Assembly (NCBI GenBank): GCA_045596625.1
Contig: JAZOCU010000026.1
Location: 1 to 64,000 of the forward strand
Reading direction: 5' to 3'
Length of the DNA: 64,000 bases
DNA from: Firm-04 sp045596625
GTDB lineage: Bacteria; Bacillota; Clostridia; Oscillospirales; Ruminococcaceae
Part shown: positions 25,732-34,106 of the stretch, one piece after another
Numbering within the stretch: the first letter of the stretch is position 1
Layout of the letters: each line of letters begins with the position of its first letter
Notes under the pieces: generated by a model
Databases searched by the model: none
Told to the model about the DNA's origin: nothing
The model's input: the letters and a program-made list of their open reading frames with translations, nothing else
Position numbers and translations under genes: made by a program

Positions 25732-26016
25732 TTACTTTGCGTTGTTCAGCATCTTCATGAGCTGAGACTTCTTTCTGGCAGCACAGTTCTTGTGCAGCAG
25801 ACCCTTTGCGCAAGCCTGGTCAACACGCTTGATTGCGTAACGAACAGCTGCGGTAGTATCAGCACCGCCAACATAGCAGGCATTGGCTGCCTTCTTGATT
25901 GCGGTTTTCAGAGCAGAACGGTTTGCGCGGTTGCGTGCAGCGCGAGCAGCGTTGAATCTATCTCTCTTTTCGGGGGTGGGGCGCTTCTTGGGCGCATTCA
26001 CTTTTGCGTTTGCCAT
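25732..26016 (-). CDS. rpsT: 30S ribosomal protein S20
   Basis: 94 aa, typical length. MANAKVNAPKK start, RNRANRSALKTAIKKA core and the C-terminal helix GLLHKNCAARKKSQLMKML match S20, a primary binder of 16S rRNA. Start 26016 has AAGGAG upstream. It is divergent from gpr, as in many Firmicutes, and is preceded by an unusually long structured leader (about 230 bases). Confidence 0.97.
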   Translation of the reverse strand: MANAKVNAPKKRPTPEKRDRFNAARAARNRANRSALKTAIKKAANACYVGGADTTAAVRYAIKRVDQACAKGLLHKNCAARKKSQLMKMLNNAK

Positions 26017-26247
26017 TGTTTGGAACTCCTTTTCTCGAACTTTCAAAAATCATCAAAGCATGTACAACCAATGCCACAGCCGACGCTGACCGCAAACGGC
26101 TGTACAAAGTTTGAGGCACTGCGGCATCGAATCTGATGCGGCAGTATAATTTCGGAAAAGCGGCATACAGTATGAGCGAGTCGGTTATGGCGGGGCCGAC
26201 CGCCAGCTACGGGTGGGGACCGTATACATGGCTATGCTGCAAAACCA
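26017..26247 (-). promoter_or_regulatory. Structured 5' leader of rpsT, candidate ribosomal-protein autoregulatory RNA
   Basis: Between the promoter and the start lie about 230 untranslated bases with several helices: 26208-26212/26220-26224, 26188-26193/26200-26205 (exclusive with 26180-26184/26096-26100-type GTCGG/CCGAC pairing nearby at 26196-26200), 26119-26128/26135-26144 with one mismatch, and 26077-26082/26097-26102. No ORF with a ribosome site is present. S20 autoregulation is known in E. coli; for this clade it is inference. Confidence 0.5.
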
Positions 26248-26253
26248 AATAAT

Positions 26254-26282
26254 ATTCTACCATTTTTCCAAAGAAAATGCAA
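26254..26282 (-). promoter_or_regulatory. Promoter of rpsT
   Basis: Minus strand TTGCAT (26282-26277), 17 bases, TAGAAT (26259-26254). Confidence 0.75.
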
Positions 26283-26372
26283 TAGGCAAAAGAGGAATAT
26301 TTTCAATATTTCCACATGGATTTTCGGCGTTTTGCACAACCGATGAGGATTTCGCAAATAAGGAGGCGATAG

Positions 26373-27236
26373 ATGATGCAGAATCGAACGGATCTTGCAT
26401 TGGAACAGGCAGCAGCGCTTTCGCAGGAAAGCGGCATTCGGATGGAACAAAGAGGGAAGGCGTTTCGCATCACCGAGATCTGCATTGAAAGGGACGAGGA
26501 TGGGAAGACGATCGGCAGAGGAAAGGGCCGTTATGTTACATTGGAATGTGAACAGCTCAGCCATTTTTCCGATAGCTATCGGCTGCAGGTCGAGGAGCTT
26601 GCAGAAGAACTGCGCCGATTTTTGCCGGAAGGGAATGTTCTTGTGGCAGGACTTGGCAATCAGGAAATCACGCCTGATGCACTGGGACCGCTGGTTGCCG
26701 GCAGGATTTTTGCAACACGGCACTTGCGGCATGAATTACAGGTTGAGGATCCTGAACTTGCTTTTCTGCATCAGCTGCGTCCGGTAAGTGTATTGGCAAA
26801 CGGTGTATTGGGGCAAACCGGCATTGAAACTGCCGAGCTGATTGCAGCACTGAAGGAAGCGGTTTCGCCTCGGGCGGTCATAGCAGTCGATGCGTTGGCC
26901 TGTTCGGATCTGAAACGTCTGGGAACGACCATCCAGATCGCAGATGCCGGTATTTCTCCGGGCAGCGGTGTGCAGAACAAACGGAAAGAACTGAGCTGCA
27001 AAACATTGGGCGTTCCGGTCATTGCTGTCGGTGTGCCTACGGTTGTGGACATGCATACGATCGTGCGCAGCTATGCATCGGATCCCGGTGTGCATATCGG
27101 GACATTCCCCAATATGATGGTGACGCCTCGTGATATTGACAAGCTGATCCGAAATGCGGCAAAGCTCATTGCCGACAGCCTGAATCTTGCGCTCCATCCG
27201 CAAATGACCTTTGAGGATGTGGAATCGCTGGGCTGA
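26373..27236 (+). CDS. gpr: Germination protease GPR
   Basis: 287 aa. Family features: RTDLALEQAAAL at the N-terminus (the zymogen region), NVLVAGLGNQEITPDALGP, VLGQTGIETAE, IAVDALACSDLKRLGTTIQI, DAGISPGSGVQNKRKEL and GVPTVVDM. GPR cleaves the small acid-soluble spore proteins during germination, so the organism descends from, or is, a spore former. The ATG at 26373 has AAGGAGG 6 bases upstream. The usual downstream spoIIP is not here; instead an orphan small transcription unit follows. Confidence 0.95.
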   Translation: MMQNRTDLALEQAAALSQESGIRMEQRGKAFRITEICIERDEDGKTIGRGKGRYVTLECEQLSHFSDSYRLQVEELAEELRRFLPEGNVLVAGLGNQEITPDALGPLVAGRIFATRHLRHELQVEDPELAFLHQLRPVSVLANGVLGQTGIETAELIAALKEAVSPRAVIAVDALACSDLKRLGTTIQIADAGISPGSGVQNKRKELSCKTLGVPVIAVGVPTVVDMHTIVRSYASDPGVHIGTFPNMMVTPRDIDKLIRNAAKLIADSLNLALHPQMTFEDVESLG

Positions 27237-27266
27237 AATGCGCAATTTCACACTAATATTTACCTG

Positions 27267-27294
27267 TTGCATTTCCCCTTCTTTCACATATACT
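27267..27294 (+). promoter_or_regulatory. Promoter of the orphan small transcription unit
   Basis: TTGCAT (27267-27272), 16 bases, TATACT (27289-27294), 30 bases after the gpr stop. Confidence 0.5.
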
Positions 27295-27339
27295 ACTAAC
27301 AAGCGGCATCAGAATGCTCCGGGACGGTCGGGAGTGACA

Positions 27340-27423
27340 ATGCAGGAGCTGTCAAAGGCAGTTTTTGTTTTGTCCGCAGAACAGCTTCCGGTCGGGAGCT
27401 GTTCTGTGATCGCTTTGGAATAA
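27340..27423 (+). CDS. Possible 27-residue peptide
   Basis: ATG at 27340 after GGGAG (5-base spacing); ends at TAA overlapping the terminator stem. The peptide is mildly hydrophobic in the middle (KAVFVLSAEQLPVGSCSVIA). Coding nature is uncertain because the same bases form the hairpins of the candidate RNA. Confidence 0.3.
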   Translation: MQELSKAVFVLSAEQLPVGSCSVIALE

Positions 27424-27451
27424 CGGCACATCTTCGGATGTGCCGTATGTT
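27423..27451 (+). terminator. Terminator with UUCG loop
   Basis: Perfect 10-pair stem (27423-27432 with 27437-27446), TTCG tetraloop, then ATGTTTTT. Confidence 0.88.
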
Positions 27452-27541
27452 TTTACGATACAAAATAGAATTTCCGCTTTCTTTTTAGTTAACATCACAA
27501 GAAATTTTCAATTTTCTCGATGCAATTTAGCGTTTTGTCCA

Positions 27542-27570
27542 TTGACAATGGAGGGCAATTTTGGTATAAT
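27542..27570 (+). promoter_or_regulatory. Consensus promoter of the ABC binding-protein gene
   Basis: TTGACA (27542-27547), 17 bases, TATAAT (27565-27570): perfect match. The leader (about 75 bases) holds a small TGCGC/GCGCA hairpin near 27592-27606. Confidence 0.9.
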
Positions 27571-27653
27571 GAAGCTGTGTATTTGTCATCTTGCGCGTTT
27601 GGCGCAGTTGCAACGCATTTGATTTGGAGGATTATTTTAGGAGGAAATTACGA

Positions 27654-29045
27654 ATGAAAAAAACAAGAATGGCAATTGCTGCTTTGCTGCTGACCAGCAT
27701 GACTTTTACAATGTTTGGCTGCGGCAAAGAAGAATCCAGCTATAAGTCTCTTGATTCCGCTACCGCTGCTGAGGTTGCTGAGATCGCTGCCGAAGACGCA
27801 CGTCTGACCGGTGAGCTTGAAAACAAAACAGTCAAATGGATGGCAAACTGGGATATCAATCCCGATGGCTCCGGTAAGAATGTGCCTATCGAACTGGCAA
27901 TTTTCCAGTCCCGTTACGGCGGCGTGATCGAATATCATCCTGTTGAATGGAATACCCGTTATGACTCTCTTGCCAATGCCATCAATGGTGGCGAGGGCAT
28001 CGACTTCTATCCTGCAAGCGACTTGGATGCATTCCCCAAGGGCGCTATCAAGGATATGTTCGTTCCGATCGATGACTATATTGATTTCGAAAGTGATCTC
28101 TGGACTGATATGAAGGAGACGATGGATCAGTTTGTCTGGAACGGCAAGCATTATGTAATCGTCAACTCTGTCACCGGTGACAACTGCCTGGTGATCTATA
28201 ACCGTACGACCATCGAGGAGAACGGTCTGGATGATCCTGCCGAGCTGCTGGAAAAGGGCGAGTGGAACTGGGATACATTCAAGAAGATGCTGCAGCAGTT
28301 TGTTGATCCCGAGAACGGTCAGTACGGTATTGACGGCTGGTGGTTCGAGGCCGGTCTGTCCGCTACCTGCGGCGTACCTTACATCAGTATGGATGAATCC
28401 GGTAAGCTGGTCAATAATCTGAAGGATCCCGCAATTGCTCGTGTACAGGATTGGATGTATGAACTGGGCACCACCAACTGCGTTGCAATCGGTGTCGGCG
28501 ATTACGGCTGGACCGAAATGCCGCAGTATATCGGCGAGGGCAAGACCTTGTTCCTCCCTGCCGGCGGCTGGAAGCTTTACAGTGAGAAGGCACAGTGGTC
28601 TGAGGTGTTTGGTGAGGATGTCATGTTCGTACCGATGCCGAAGGATCCCAATTCCGATGAGTATTATGTTCCCTGCGGTCTGGACGGCTTCGTCATGGTG
28701 AAGGGCGGCCAGAATCCCGAGGGTGTTGCTAAGTTTGCTGACTGCAAGCGTGTGACCATTACCAACGAGCGTGCACAGACTCTGGCTTCCGAGCAGCTCT
28801 ACACCGATTACGGCTGGACCGAGGAAATGGTGGAGATGCTGGAGAAGTGCCATGAGATTGCAAGAGCAAATCCTCGTTATGACTTCTACAATGCTGTTTC
28901 GGCTGACATAACCACCCTGCTGGATAACAATGAGAACGGTGTCCGTTCCGCTTCCAAGGGTATTGCAAAGTGGTCGGAATCCCTTTCTGCTATCTACTCT
29001 GCTGTGGATGCTTTCCTCAACGAGTACAACGATCTGGCCGGCTGA
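27654..29045 (+). CDS. ABC-transporter extracellular solute-binding lipoprotein (family 1)
   Basis: 463 aa. The lipoprotein signal ends in TFTMFGCGKEE (Cys about 23). The rest reads as a family 1 sugar-type binding protein: KTVKWMANWDIN, YDSLANAINGGEGIDFYPASD, CLVIYNRTTIEENGLDDP, WNWDTFKKMLQQFVDPENG, FLPAGGWKLYSEKAQWSEV. The ATG at 27654 follows AGGAGG at 27640-27645. Promoter and terminator both flank this one gene, so it is transcribed alone: no permease or ATPase gene lies nearby. Codon use is strongly biased (GGT, CTG, AAG), suggesting high expression. The ligand is unknown; an oligosaccharide from plant wall breakdown is likely given the genome context. Confidence 0.92.
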   Translation: MKKTRMAIAALLLTSMTFTMFGCGKEESSYKSLDSATAAEVAEIAAEDARLTGELENKTVKWMANWDINPDGSGKNVPIELAIFQSRYGGVIEYHPVEWNTRYDSLANAINGGEGIDFYPASDLDAFPKGAIKDMFVPIDDYIDFESDLWTDMKETMDQFVWNGKHYVIVNSVTGDNCLVIYNRTTIEENGLDDPAELLEKGEWNWDTFKKMLQQFVDPENGQYGIDGWWFEAGLSATCGVPYISMDESGKLVNNLKDPAIARVQDWMYELGTTNCVAIGVGDYGWTEMPQYIGEGKTLFLPAGGWKLYSEKAQWSEVFGEDVMFVPMPKDPNSDEYYVPCGLDGFVMVKGGQNPEGVAKFADCKRVTITNERAQTLASEQLYTDYGWTEEMVEMLEKCHEIARANPRYDFYNAVSADITTLLDNNENGVRSASKGIAKWSESLSAIYSAVDAFLNEYNDLAG

Positions 29046-29062
29046 TCTCTGCTTTTGTCTGC

Positions 29063-29098
29063 AAAAGGCGTTCTCTTGCAAAAGAGGACGCCTTTTTT
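29063..29098 (+). terminator. Terminator of the binding-protein gene
   Basis: 15-pair stem (29063-29077 with 29082-29096, one G-T pair), 4-base loop, T-run. Confidence 0.92.
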
Positions 29099-29209
29099 AC
29101 ATCGGATTTCCTCTATCTTGTTTATGATTTTCCCTACGCTTTCTCTTTTTGTATGCAATGTGCACAAAAGAGAGGGCGATAATTCTACGTATGCGCCTGC
29201 CGGAACCCC

Positions 29210-29238
29210 TTGAATTTCCTAGGAATATATGCTATAAT
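29210..29238 (+). promoter_or_regulatory. Promoter of the LRR protein gene
   Basis: TTGAAT (29210-29215), 17 bases, TATAAT (29233-29238). Confidence 0.8.
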
Positions 29239-29298
29239 TGTTAAGATGGCAGAGTAATTTGTAAAACAAAATCGAAGAACTTTCAGGAGGCGCAAACA

Positions 29299-32200
29299 AT
29301 GGGGTTTAAAATTAAAAACGGCGTTTTGCTGAAGTATGAGGAAGCCGGCACATTAGGTCGGCTTGGTATTCGTAAAAAAGATGAAACGCTTTCAATACCC
29401 AAAAATGTAACCGAAATTGCAGATGAAGCTTTTACCATGACCGATGTCAACGGTGTTGCCTTATCCTCCTCGGTGCTTACGATCGGAGAAAAAGCCTTTG
29501 CGCTTTGTGCTGAGTTGGAGACGGTAGAACTGGTGCCCGGTTTGCGGCAGATCGGCCCGAATGCGTTTGATGGCTGCCATGTGCTTTCCTCTGTTGTCAT
29601 TCCCGATACCTGCGACAGTGTCGGCATGTGGGCGTTTTGTAATTGCACCGGTTTGAAACAACTGAAGTTTTCCTCTCAACTGGAAACCATTGCACGAGGC
29701 ACTTGCTCCGGCTGCTCTCATTTACAGGAGATCGAGGTTCCGGAAAGTGTTCGGCATATTGATACAAGGGCGTTCTATGCCTGTACGGGGCTGACTTCGG
29801 TGAAGCTTTCTCCGGGCTTGCGTACCATCGGCAGGGAGGCCTTTGCGTGCTGCACTTCTCTGACACAGATTTATATTCCCGAAACTGTGACTGAAATCTG
29901 TGAAGATGCATTTGCGGATTGTTCCGAATTGAAATGCGTGATCATTCCGCCCTCGGTGACAAAGCTTCATCCTTTTGCATTTGGTACCGAAAACCATCTT
30001 CAGATCATCACCACATGTACCGGCAGCGTGGCACATCAGTTTGCCATTGAGCATGGGATCATGTGCTATACCGAAAAAGAGGCAACGCTGCTGCGAGGCT
30101 GCAACCCCTCGTTTTTCATCGAATATGGTGTGCTTCGCAAATATACGCAGGAGTATAATGTTCGTGATATTATGGTGCCGCAGGGCGTGATCCGCATCGG
30201 CAACCGTGCCTTTGAACAAAATAAGCAGCTGGTCTCCGTTGTGATCCCGGAGGGCGTTGTGGAAATCGGCAGTTATGCATTTAACGGCTGCCGCAGTCTT
30301 CAGCGCATTTATCTTCCCAGCACATTGCGCCGTATCGGCCGCTTTGCGTTCCGTGAATGTCCTCTGCTGGAGGTGATTCTGCCCCAAGGCATCGAGATCG
30401 TTGGCAAAAACGCATTTCAGGGCTGTACTGCGATGCGGCGGTTCTATATGCCCGACACCTTGAAGGTTATGGAGAATGAAGCACTTCGGGATTGTATGTC
30501 TCTGACAGAGCTGCGATTTTCTTCACGGCTGGAATCGATCAGTGATGGTGTTTGCTGTGGCTGTTCTTCTATGCGTACCATCGTCATTCCCGATGGCCCT
30601 AAGTATATTCATCAGAACGCATTCCGCAATTGCAGCAGTCTCTGCGAAGCCTATATTCCGGACAGCGTGCTGGAAATTTCCGGCAATGCATTTGCAGATA
30701 CGCCTTTGTTCCGCATGACTGCCGGCCATTATATTGTCGGACGTTTTCTGATCCGTGCGGATGGATATAGCCCGATCCCGATCGGTGTACGACGGATCGG
30801 CCCCCGTGCCTTTGAACGCGGTGGTTTGCGCAATGCGGTGATCCCGGAGGGTGTCATCAGCATTGGAGACAATGCCTTTGCAAACTGCGGTGTACTCACG
30901 GATGTCTCGATTCCTTCTACGGTTACCGAAATCGGCGTGGATGCGTTTGCGTATACGCCTTGGCTCAGCCGCAGAAATGAGCCGTTTACGATTGTTGGTG
31001 CCAATATTCTGCTGCATGCCAACACTACGCAGCCTGAGGTGGATGTGCCGATTGGTGTACGCTGCATCGGTTCTGCTGCATTTGCACAGCTTCCGCTGCG
31101 GGCCGTTCGTCTGCCCGATGGACTCACACGCATTCAACATGGTGCGTTCTCTTATTGCGAGCAATTGGAATACGCTGAGCTGCCCGGCACGATCCGCAAA
31201 GTTGAAGGCTATGTTTTTCATGGCTGTTCCGTATTACAAACGGTAAAGCTCCATGATGGCATTACCGAAATCGGCCATGCAATGTTCAGCAGCTGCAGTT
31301 CCTTGAAAACAGTGCATCTTCCCTCTACGCTGACGGAGATCAGCAACGAAGCATTTTATCATTCCGGTATCGAGAAAATCATCATTCCCGAAGGTGTTAC
31401 CCGAATCGGTCATTCTGCTTTCAGCCATTGTGCGAATCTGACAGATATTGCGATTCCTGCATCTGTGACGGAAATCGGAGAAAATGCCTTTACTGATTGC
31501 CCTCGCTTCCGACTCCATGCTGAAGAGGGCACCTTTGCTGAGCGTTATGCAAAACAGCATAATATGCAGATGCAGTATGTAAAGCTTACATCGAATCCGG
31601 AATCGACCTTTGAAGAACCCAAACAACAGCGACAGGCTCCGCCTGTACCGCAGCGTGTTGTGGAAAAAGCACCTGTTCCAAATTCGGATCCCGATTTCTT
31701 ATTCCGTGCATCATCTTCGCCGGCAGCACCGGCTGTATCGCAGCCCACTGCTGAAAAGCCGGCAGCAAGACCGATGGCGGCACCTTGGGATGTGGAACCG
31801 CCTTCTGCGGCTGCAATCCCCGCAACGGAGCCTAAGCCGAAAGCAGCGCCGGCGGCATCTGCCGCACCCAAAACAGTGGAGACAGAACCTTCCGCTGCGA
31901 TTGCAGAAAAGCCTGTTCGGGAAACGAAGAAAGCGGCTTCTCGTGTCAAGACAGCGCCGACAGAATCCACATCTTCCGCTGTTTCCGCATCGGCTCCTGT
32001 TGATGTAGATAATACTACTTCGATGCAAGTGGAGGAATCGGCAGCACCTGCTCCGAAGACGGTCAAAGCACAGTCCAAACGCCCTGTTGCCGAGACGGAG
32101 TCGCCTGCACCTGCTGATGTGGAGGAGAACACCACATCGATCCAAGAGGAAGAATCTGCGGAAGCACCTGCAGTCGGTCGCAAGTATCGCACTTTTGATG

Positions 32201-32742
32201 AGGACGAGGAGCTGAATTACGCCGAGCGCATCAAACGTGAGTTGGAAGAGGCTCGCAAGAAGTCTGTTCCGGTGAATCCCGATGCAAAATTACCGCAGCT
32301 TCCTGTGGAAGATGAACCGACAGAGGCGCCCGCTGCCAAGGCCAAGGAAAAGCCGAAAAAGCAGAAGAAAGCCAAAACGAAGCCCGAGAAGAAGGAACTT
32401 TCTCCTGAGGAAGCAAAGGCACGTCGCCGCGCCAGTCTGCTGGATGATCTTCCTGATCTTCCTGAAGATCGGGAGCGCAAACAGCGTATGCGTGAAACAC
32501 CTGAGGAGCGCAAAGCAAGACTACGTGCCAGCTTGTTGGATGATCTTCCCGATCTGCCGGATCAACCACCTGCACCCAGAACTGAAAAGTCGGTTCCGGA
32601 GACAGCAGCAGAGCCGCCTGCAGAAGAGCCTTTTGCTGCTGTAGCCTCCACCCCTGCAGAGCAGCCCGGTACGCCTGAGGATGATCCCTTTGCAGGCATC
32701 CAATGGAATGAAGAGCAAAGCACCTTTACGCTTCGACTCTGA
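29299..32742 (+). CDS. Large leucine-rich repeat (BspA-like, LRR_5) protein without signal peptide
   Basis: 1147 aa. Residues 30-765 are about thirty BspA-type repeats of 22-24 residues (pattern LTSVKLSPGLRTIGREAFACC, IxIPEGVxxIGxxAFxxC) interrupted by two or three islands near 235-275 and 465-490/540-570 (AGHYIVGRFLIRADG). Residues 770-1147 are a Pro/Ala/Glu/Lys-rich tail with duplicated motifs: NTTSMQVEESAAPAP and NTTSIQEEESAEAP; RASLLDDLPDLP twice; it ends DDPFAGIQWNEEQSTFTLRL. There is no signal peptide, lipobox, membrane helix or sortase signal, unlike most BspA proteins, so it is predicted cytoplasmic. The start has AGGAGG 8 bases upstream. It is a single-gene unit ending at a strong terminator. 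Role unknown; a protein-interaction scaffold is the cautious reading. Confidence 0.88.
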   Translation: MGFKIKNGVLLKYEEAGTLGRLGIRKKDETLSIPKNVTEIADEAFTMTDVNGVALSSSVLTIGEKAFALCAELETVELVPGLRQIGPNAFDGCHVLSSVVIPDTCDSVGMWAFCNCTGLKQLKFSSQLETIARGTCSGCSHLQEIEVPESVRHIDTRAFYACTGLTSVKLSPGLRTIGREAFACCTSLTQIYIPETVTEICEDAFADCSELKCVIIPPSVTKLHPFAFGTENHLQIITTCTGSVAHQFAIEHGIMCYTEKEATLLRGCNPSFFIEYGVLRKYTQEYNVRDIMVPQGVIRIGNRAFEQNKQLVSVVIPEGVVEIGSYAFNGCRSLQRIYLPSTLRRIGRFAFRECPLLEVILPQGIEIVGKNAFQGCTAMRRFYMPDTLKVMENEALRDCMSLTELRFSSRLESISDGVCCGCSSMRTIVIPDGPKYIHQNAFRNCSSLCEAYIPDSVLEISGNAFADTPLFRMTAGHYIVGRFLIRADGYSPIPIGVRRIGPRAFERGGLRNAVIPEGVISIGDNAFANCGVLTDVSIPSTVTEIGVDAFAYTPWLSRRNEPFTIVGANILLHANTTQPEVDVPIGVRCIGSAAFAQLPLRAVRLPDGLTRIQHGAFSYCEQLEYAELPGTIRKVEGYVFHGCSVLQTVKLHDGITEIGHAMFSSCSSLKTVHLPSTLTEISNEAFYHSGIEKIIIPEGVTRIGHSAFSHCANLTDIAIPASVTEIGENAFTDCPRFRLHAEEGTFAERYAKQHNMQMQYVKLTSNPESTFEEPKQQRQAPPVPQRVVEKAPVPNSDPDFLFRASSSPAAPAVSQPTAEKPAARPMAAPWDVEPPSAAAIPATEPKPKAAPAASAAPKTVETEPSAAIAEKPVRETKKAASRVKTAPTESTSSAVSASAPVDVDNTTSMQVEESAAPAPKTVKAQSKRPVAETESPAPADVEENTTSIQEEESAEAPAVGRKYRTFDEDEELNYAERIKRELEEARKKSVPVNPDAKLPQLPVEDEPTEAPAAKAKEKPKKQKKAKTKPEKKELSPEEAKARRRASLLDDLPDLPEDRERKQRMRETPEERKARLRASLLDDLPDLPDQPPAPRTEKSVPETAAEPPAEEPFAAVASTPAEQPGTPEDDPFAGIQWNEEQSTFTLRL

Positions 32743-32755
32743 ACACTGTATGAAA

Positions 32756-32798
32756 AACAACAGCCTGAGAAGAACCACATTCTTCTCAGGCTGTTGTT
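32756..32798. terminator. Bidirectional terminator between LRR and alcohol dehydrogenase genes
   Basis: Perfect 19-pair stem (32756-32774 with 32780-32798), 5-base loop. Confidence 0.92.
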
Positions 32799-32803
32799 TG
32801 TGC

Positions 32804-33952
32804 TTATAAGAGAGCTCGATACAGTGCTTCGATTTCTTCCACAGAAGTATCTCTTGGGTTGCCGGGACGGCAGGCATCAGCATAAGCAGATTCTGCAAGG
32901 AACCGCAAATCTTCCTCTTTGACAATCTCCTTCAGATCGGCGGGAATACCAACATCCAGCGAAAGCTGCTTGACAGCATCCACAGCAGCCTTGCGGTATT
33001 CCGCAACACTCATGGATTCTGTGCCCTGTACGCCCATTGCGGCAGCAATATAGCGATATTTATCACCGGTAGCTTCGGCGTTATATTCCATAACAGTCGG
33101 AAGGATGATTGCGTTGGCAACACCGTGGGGAGTATCATATACGGCACCAAGAGGATGTGCCATAGAGTGCACGATACCCAAACCGACGTTTGAAAATCCC
33201 ATGCCTGCAATATACTGACCAAGTGCCATACCCTCTCGACCTTCAGGCGTATTGGATACTGCTCCACGCAGTGATGCTGCAATGATTTCAATTGCCTTCA
33301 AATGGAACATATCCGTCATAGACCAAGCTGCCTTTGTGATGAAACCTTCGATGGCGTGTGTGAGTGCGTCCATACCGGTAGCGGCTGTCAGACTGGCGGG
33401 CATAGTGCTCATCATATCGGGATCGACAAAAGCAACAATGGGGATATCATGGGTATCTACGCAAACCATTTTGCGATCCTTTTCCTCATCGGTGATAACA
33501 TAATTGATCGTGACCTCGGCAGCAGTGCCGGCTGTGGTGGGGATTGCAAGGATCGGGACGCAGGGATTCTTGGTAGGAGCAACGCCTTCCAGACTGCGTA
33601 CATCCTCGAATTCGGGATTGGTGATGATAATACCGATGGCTTTTGCGGTATCCATAGAGGAACCGCCGCCTACTGCAATGATATAATCAGCGCCGGAGGC
33701 ACGGAATGCCGCAACGCCATTTTGGACATTCCGGATGGTAGGATTGGGCTTAATCTCGGAATACACTTCATAATCAAGCTGATTTTGCTCCAACAGATCC
33801 GTAACCTTAGCGGTTACACCAAATCGGATCAGGTCGGAGTCCGAGCAGACCAATGCTTTTTGAAAGCCTCTGCTTTTGATTTCTGTGATCAGTTCTGCCA
33901 CAGCGCCTGCTCCATGATAGGAGATCCCATTGAGTACGATTCTTTGTGCCAT
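32804..33952 (-). CDS. fucO: Iron-containing alcohol dehydrogenase, lactaldehyde reductase-like
   Basis: 382 aa. The Rossmann part shows IAVGGGSSMDTAKAIG; the metal site residues are in FVDPDMMSTMP, TAATGMDALTHAIEGF (Asp/His), and HSMAHPLGAVYDTPHGVANA (two His). Length and motifs match FucO, the NADH-dependent lactaldehyde/1,2-propanediol oxidoreductase used when rhamnose or fucose is fermented; ethanol or butanol dehydrogenase activity is the alternative. Cytoplasmic. Start 33952 is the usual family start; the AAAGGA site is about 14 bases upstream, longer than ideal. Single-gene unit. Confidence 0.88.
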   Translation of the reverse strand: MAQRIVLNGISYHGAGAVAELITEIKSRGFQKALVCSDSDLIRFGVTAKVTDLLEQNQLDYEVYSEIKPNPTIRNVQNGVAAFRASGADYIIAVGGGSSMDTAKAIGIIITNPEFEDVRSLEGVAPTKNPCVPILAIPTTAGTAAEVTINYVITDEEKDRKMVCVDTHDIPIVAFVDPDMMSTMPASLTAATGMDALTHAIEGFITKAAWSMTDMFHLKAIEIIAASLRGAVSNTPEGREGMALGQYIAGMGFSNVGLGIVHSMAHPLGAVYDTPHGVANAIILPTVMEYNAEATGDKYRYIAAAMGVQGTESMSVAEYRKAAVDAVKQLSLDVGIPADLKEIVKEEDLRFLAESAYADACRPGNPRDTSVEEIEALYRALL

Positions 33953-33988
33953 AATACTGCGACACTTCCTTTCTATCATAATAGTTTA

Positions 33989-34017
33989 ATTTTAACACAT
34001 CGCACAGAAGTTGTCAA
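33989..34017 (-). promoter_or_regulatory. Promoter of the alcohol dehydrogenase gene
   Basis: Minus strand TTGACA (34017-34012), 17 bases, TAAAAT (33994-33989). Confidence 0.8.
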
Positions 34018-34050
34018 CGGTTTTTTGTGAAGTATGATGCCGATAACGCA

Positions 34051-34088
34051 AAAAAGTCTCTGTACCCGGAAAGGTACAGAGACTTTTT
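34051..34088 (-). terminator. Terminator of the GH74 gene
   Basis: Perfect 16-pair stem (34051-34066 with 34073-34088), loop of 6, T-runs on both strands; 19 bases after the GH74 stop. Confidence 0.9.
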
Positions 34089-34106
34089 GTTTGCTTGCAG
34101 AAGCTG

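Larger units (their letters stand above)
27301..27451 (+). ncRNA. Orphan short transcript, candidate small RNA or small-protein mRNA
   Basis: A promoter at 27267 and a terminator at 27423-27451 frame about 150 bases. Inside are a hairpin with CTCC/GGAG arms near 27316-27334 and a strong hairpin (CAGAACAGCT near 27377 with AGCTGTTCTG near 27397-27406). It lacks the SRP RNA apical motif, T-box motif and other riboswitch signatures that I can recognise. It also contains a 27-codon ORF (27340-27423). Confidence 0.45.

Noticed and set aside
26050..26250. Considered as a metabolite riboswitch upstream of gpr
   Set aside because: The promoter at 26254-26282 reads leftward into rpsT, and no known riboswitch core motif is visible; kept as an rpsT leader.
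27301..27451. Considered as SRP RNA or 6S RNA
   Set aside because: The SRP apical GGAAGGAAGCAGCC-like motif is missing, and the ends do not pair into the long 6S rod.
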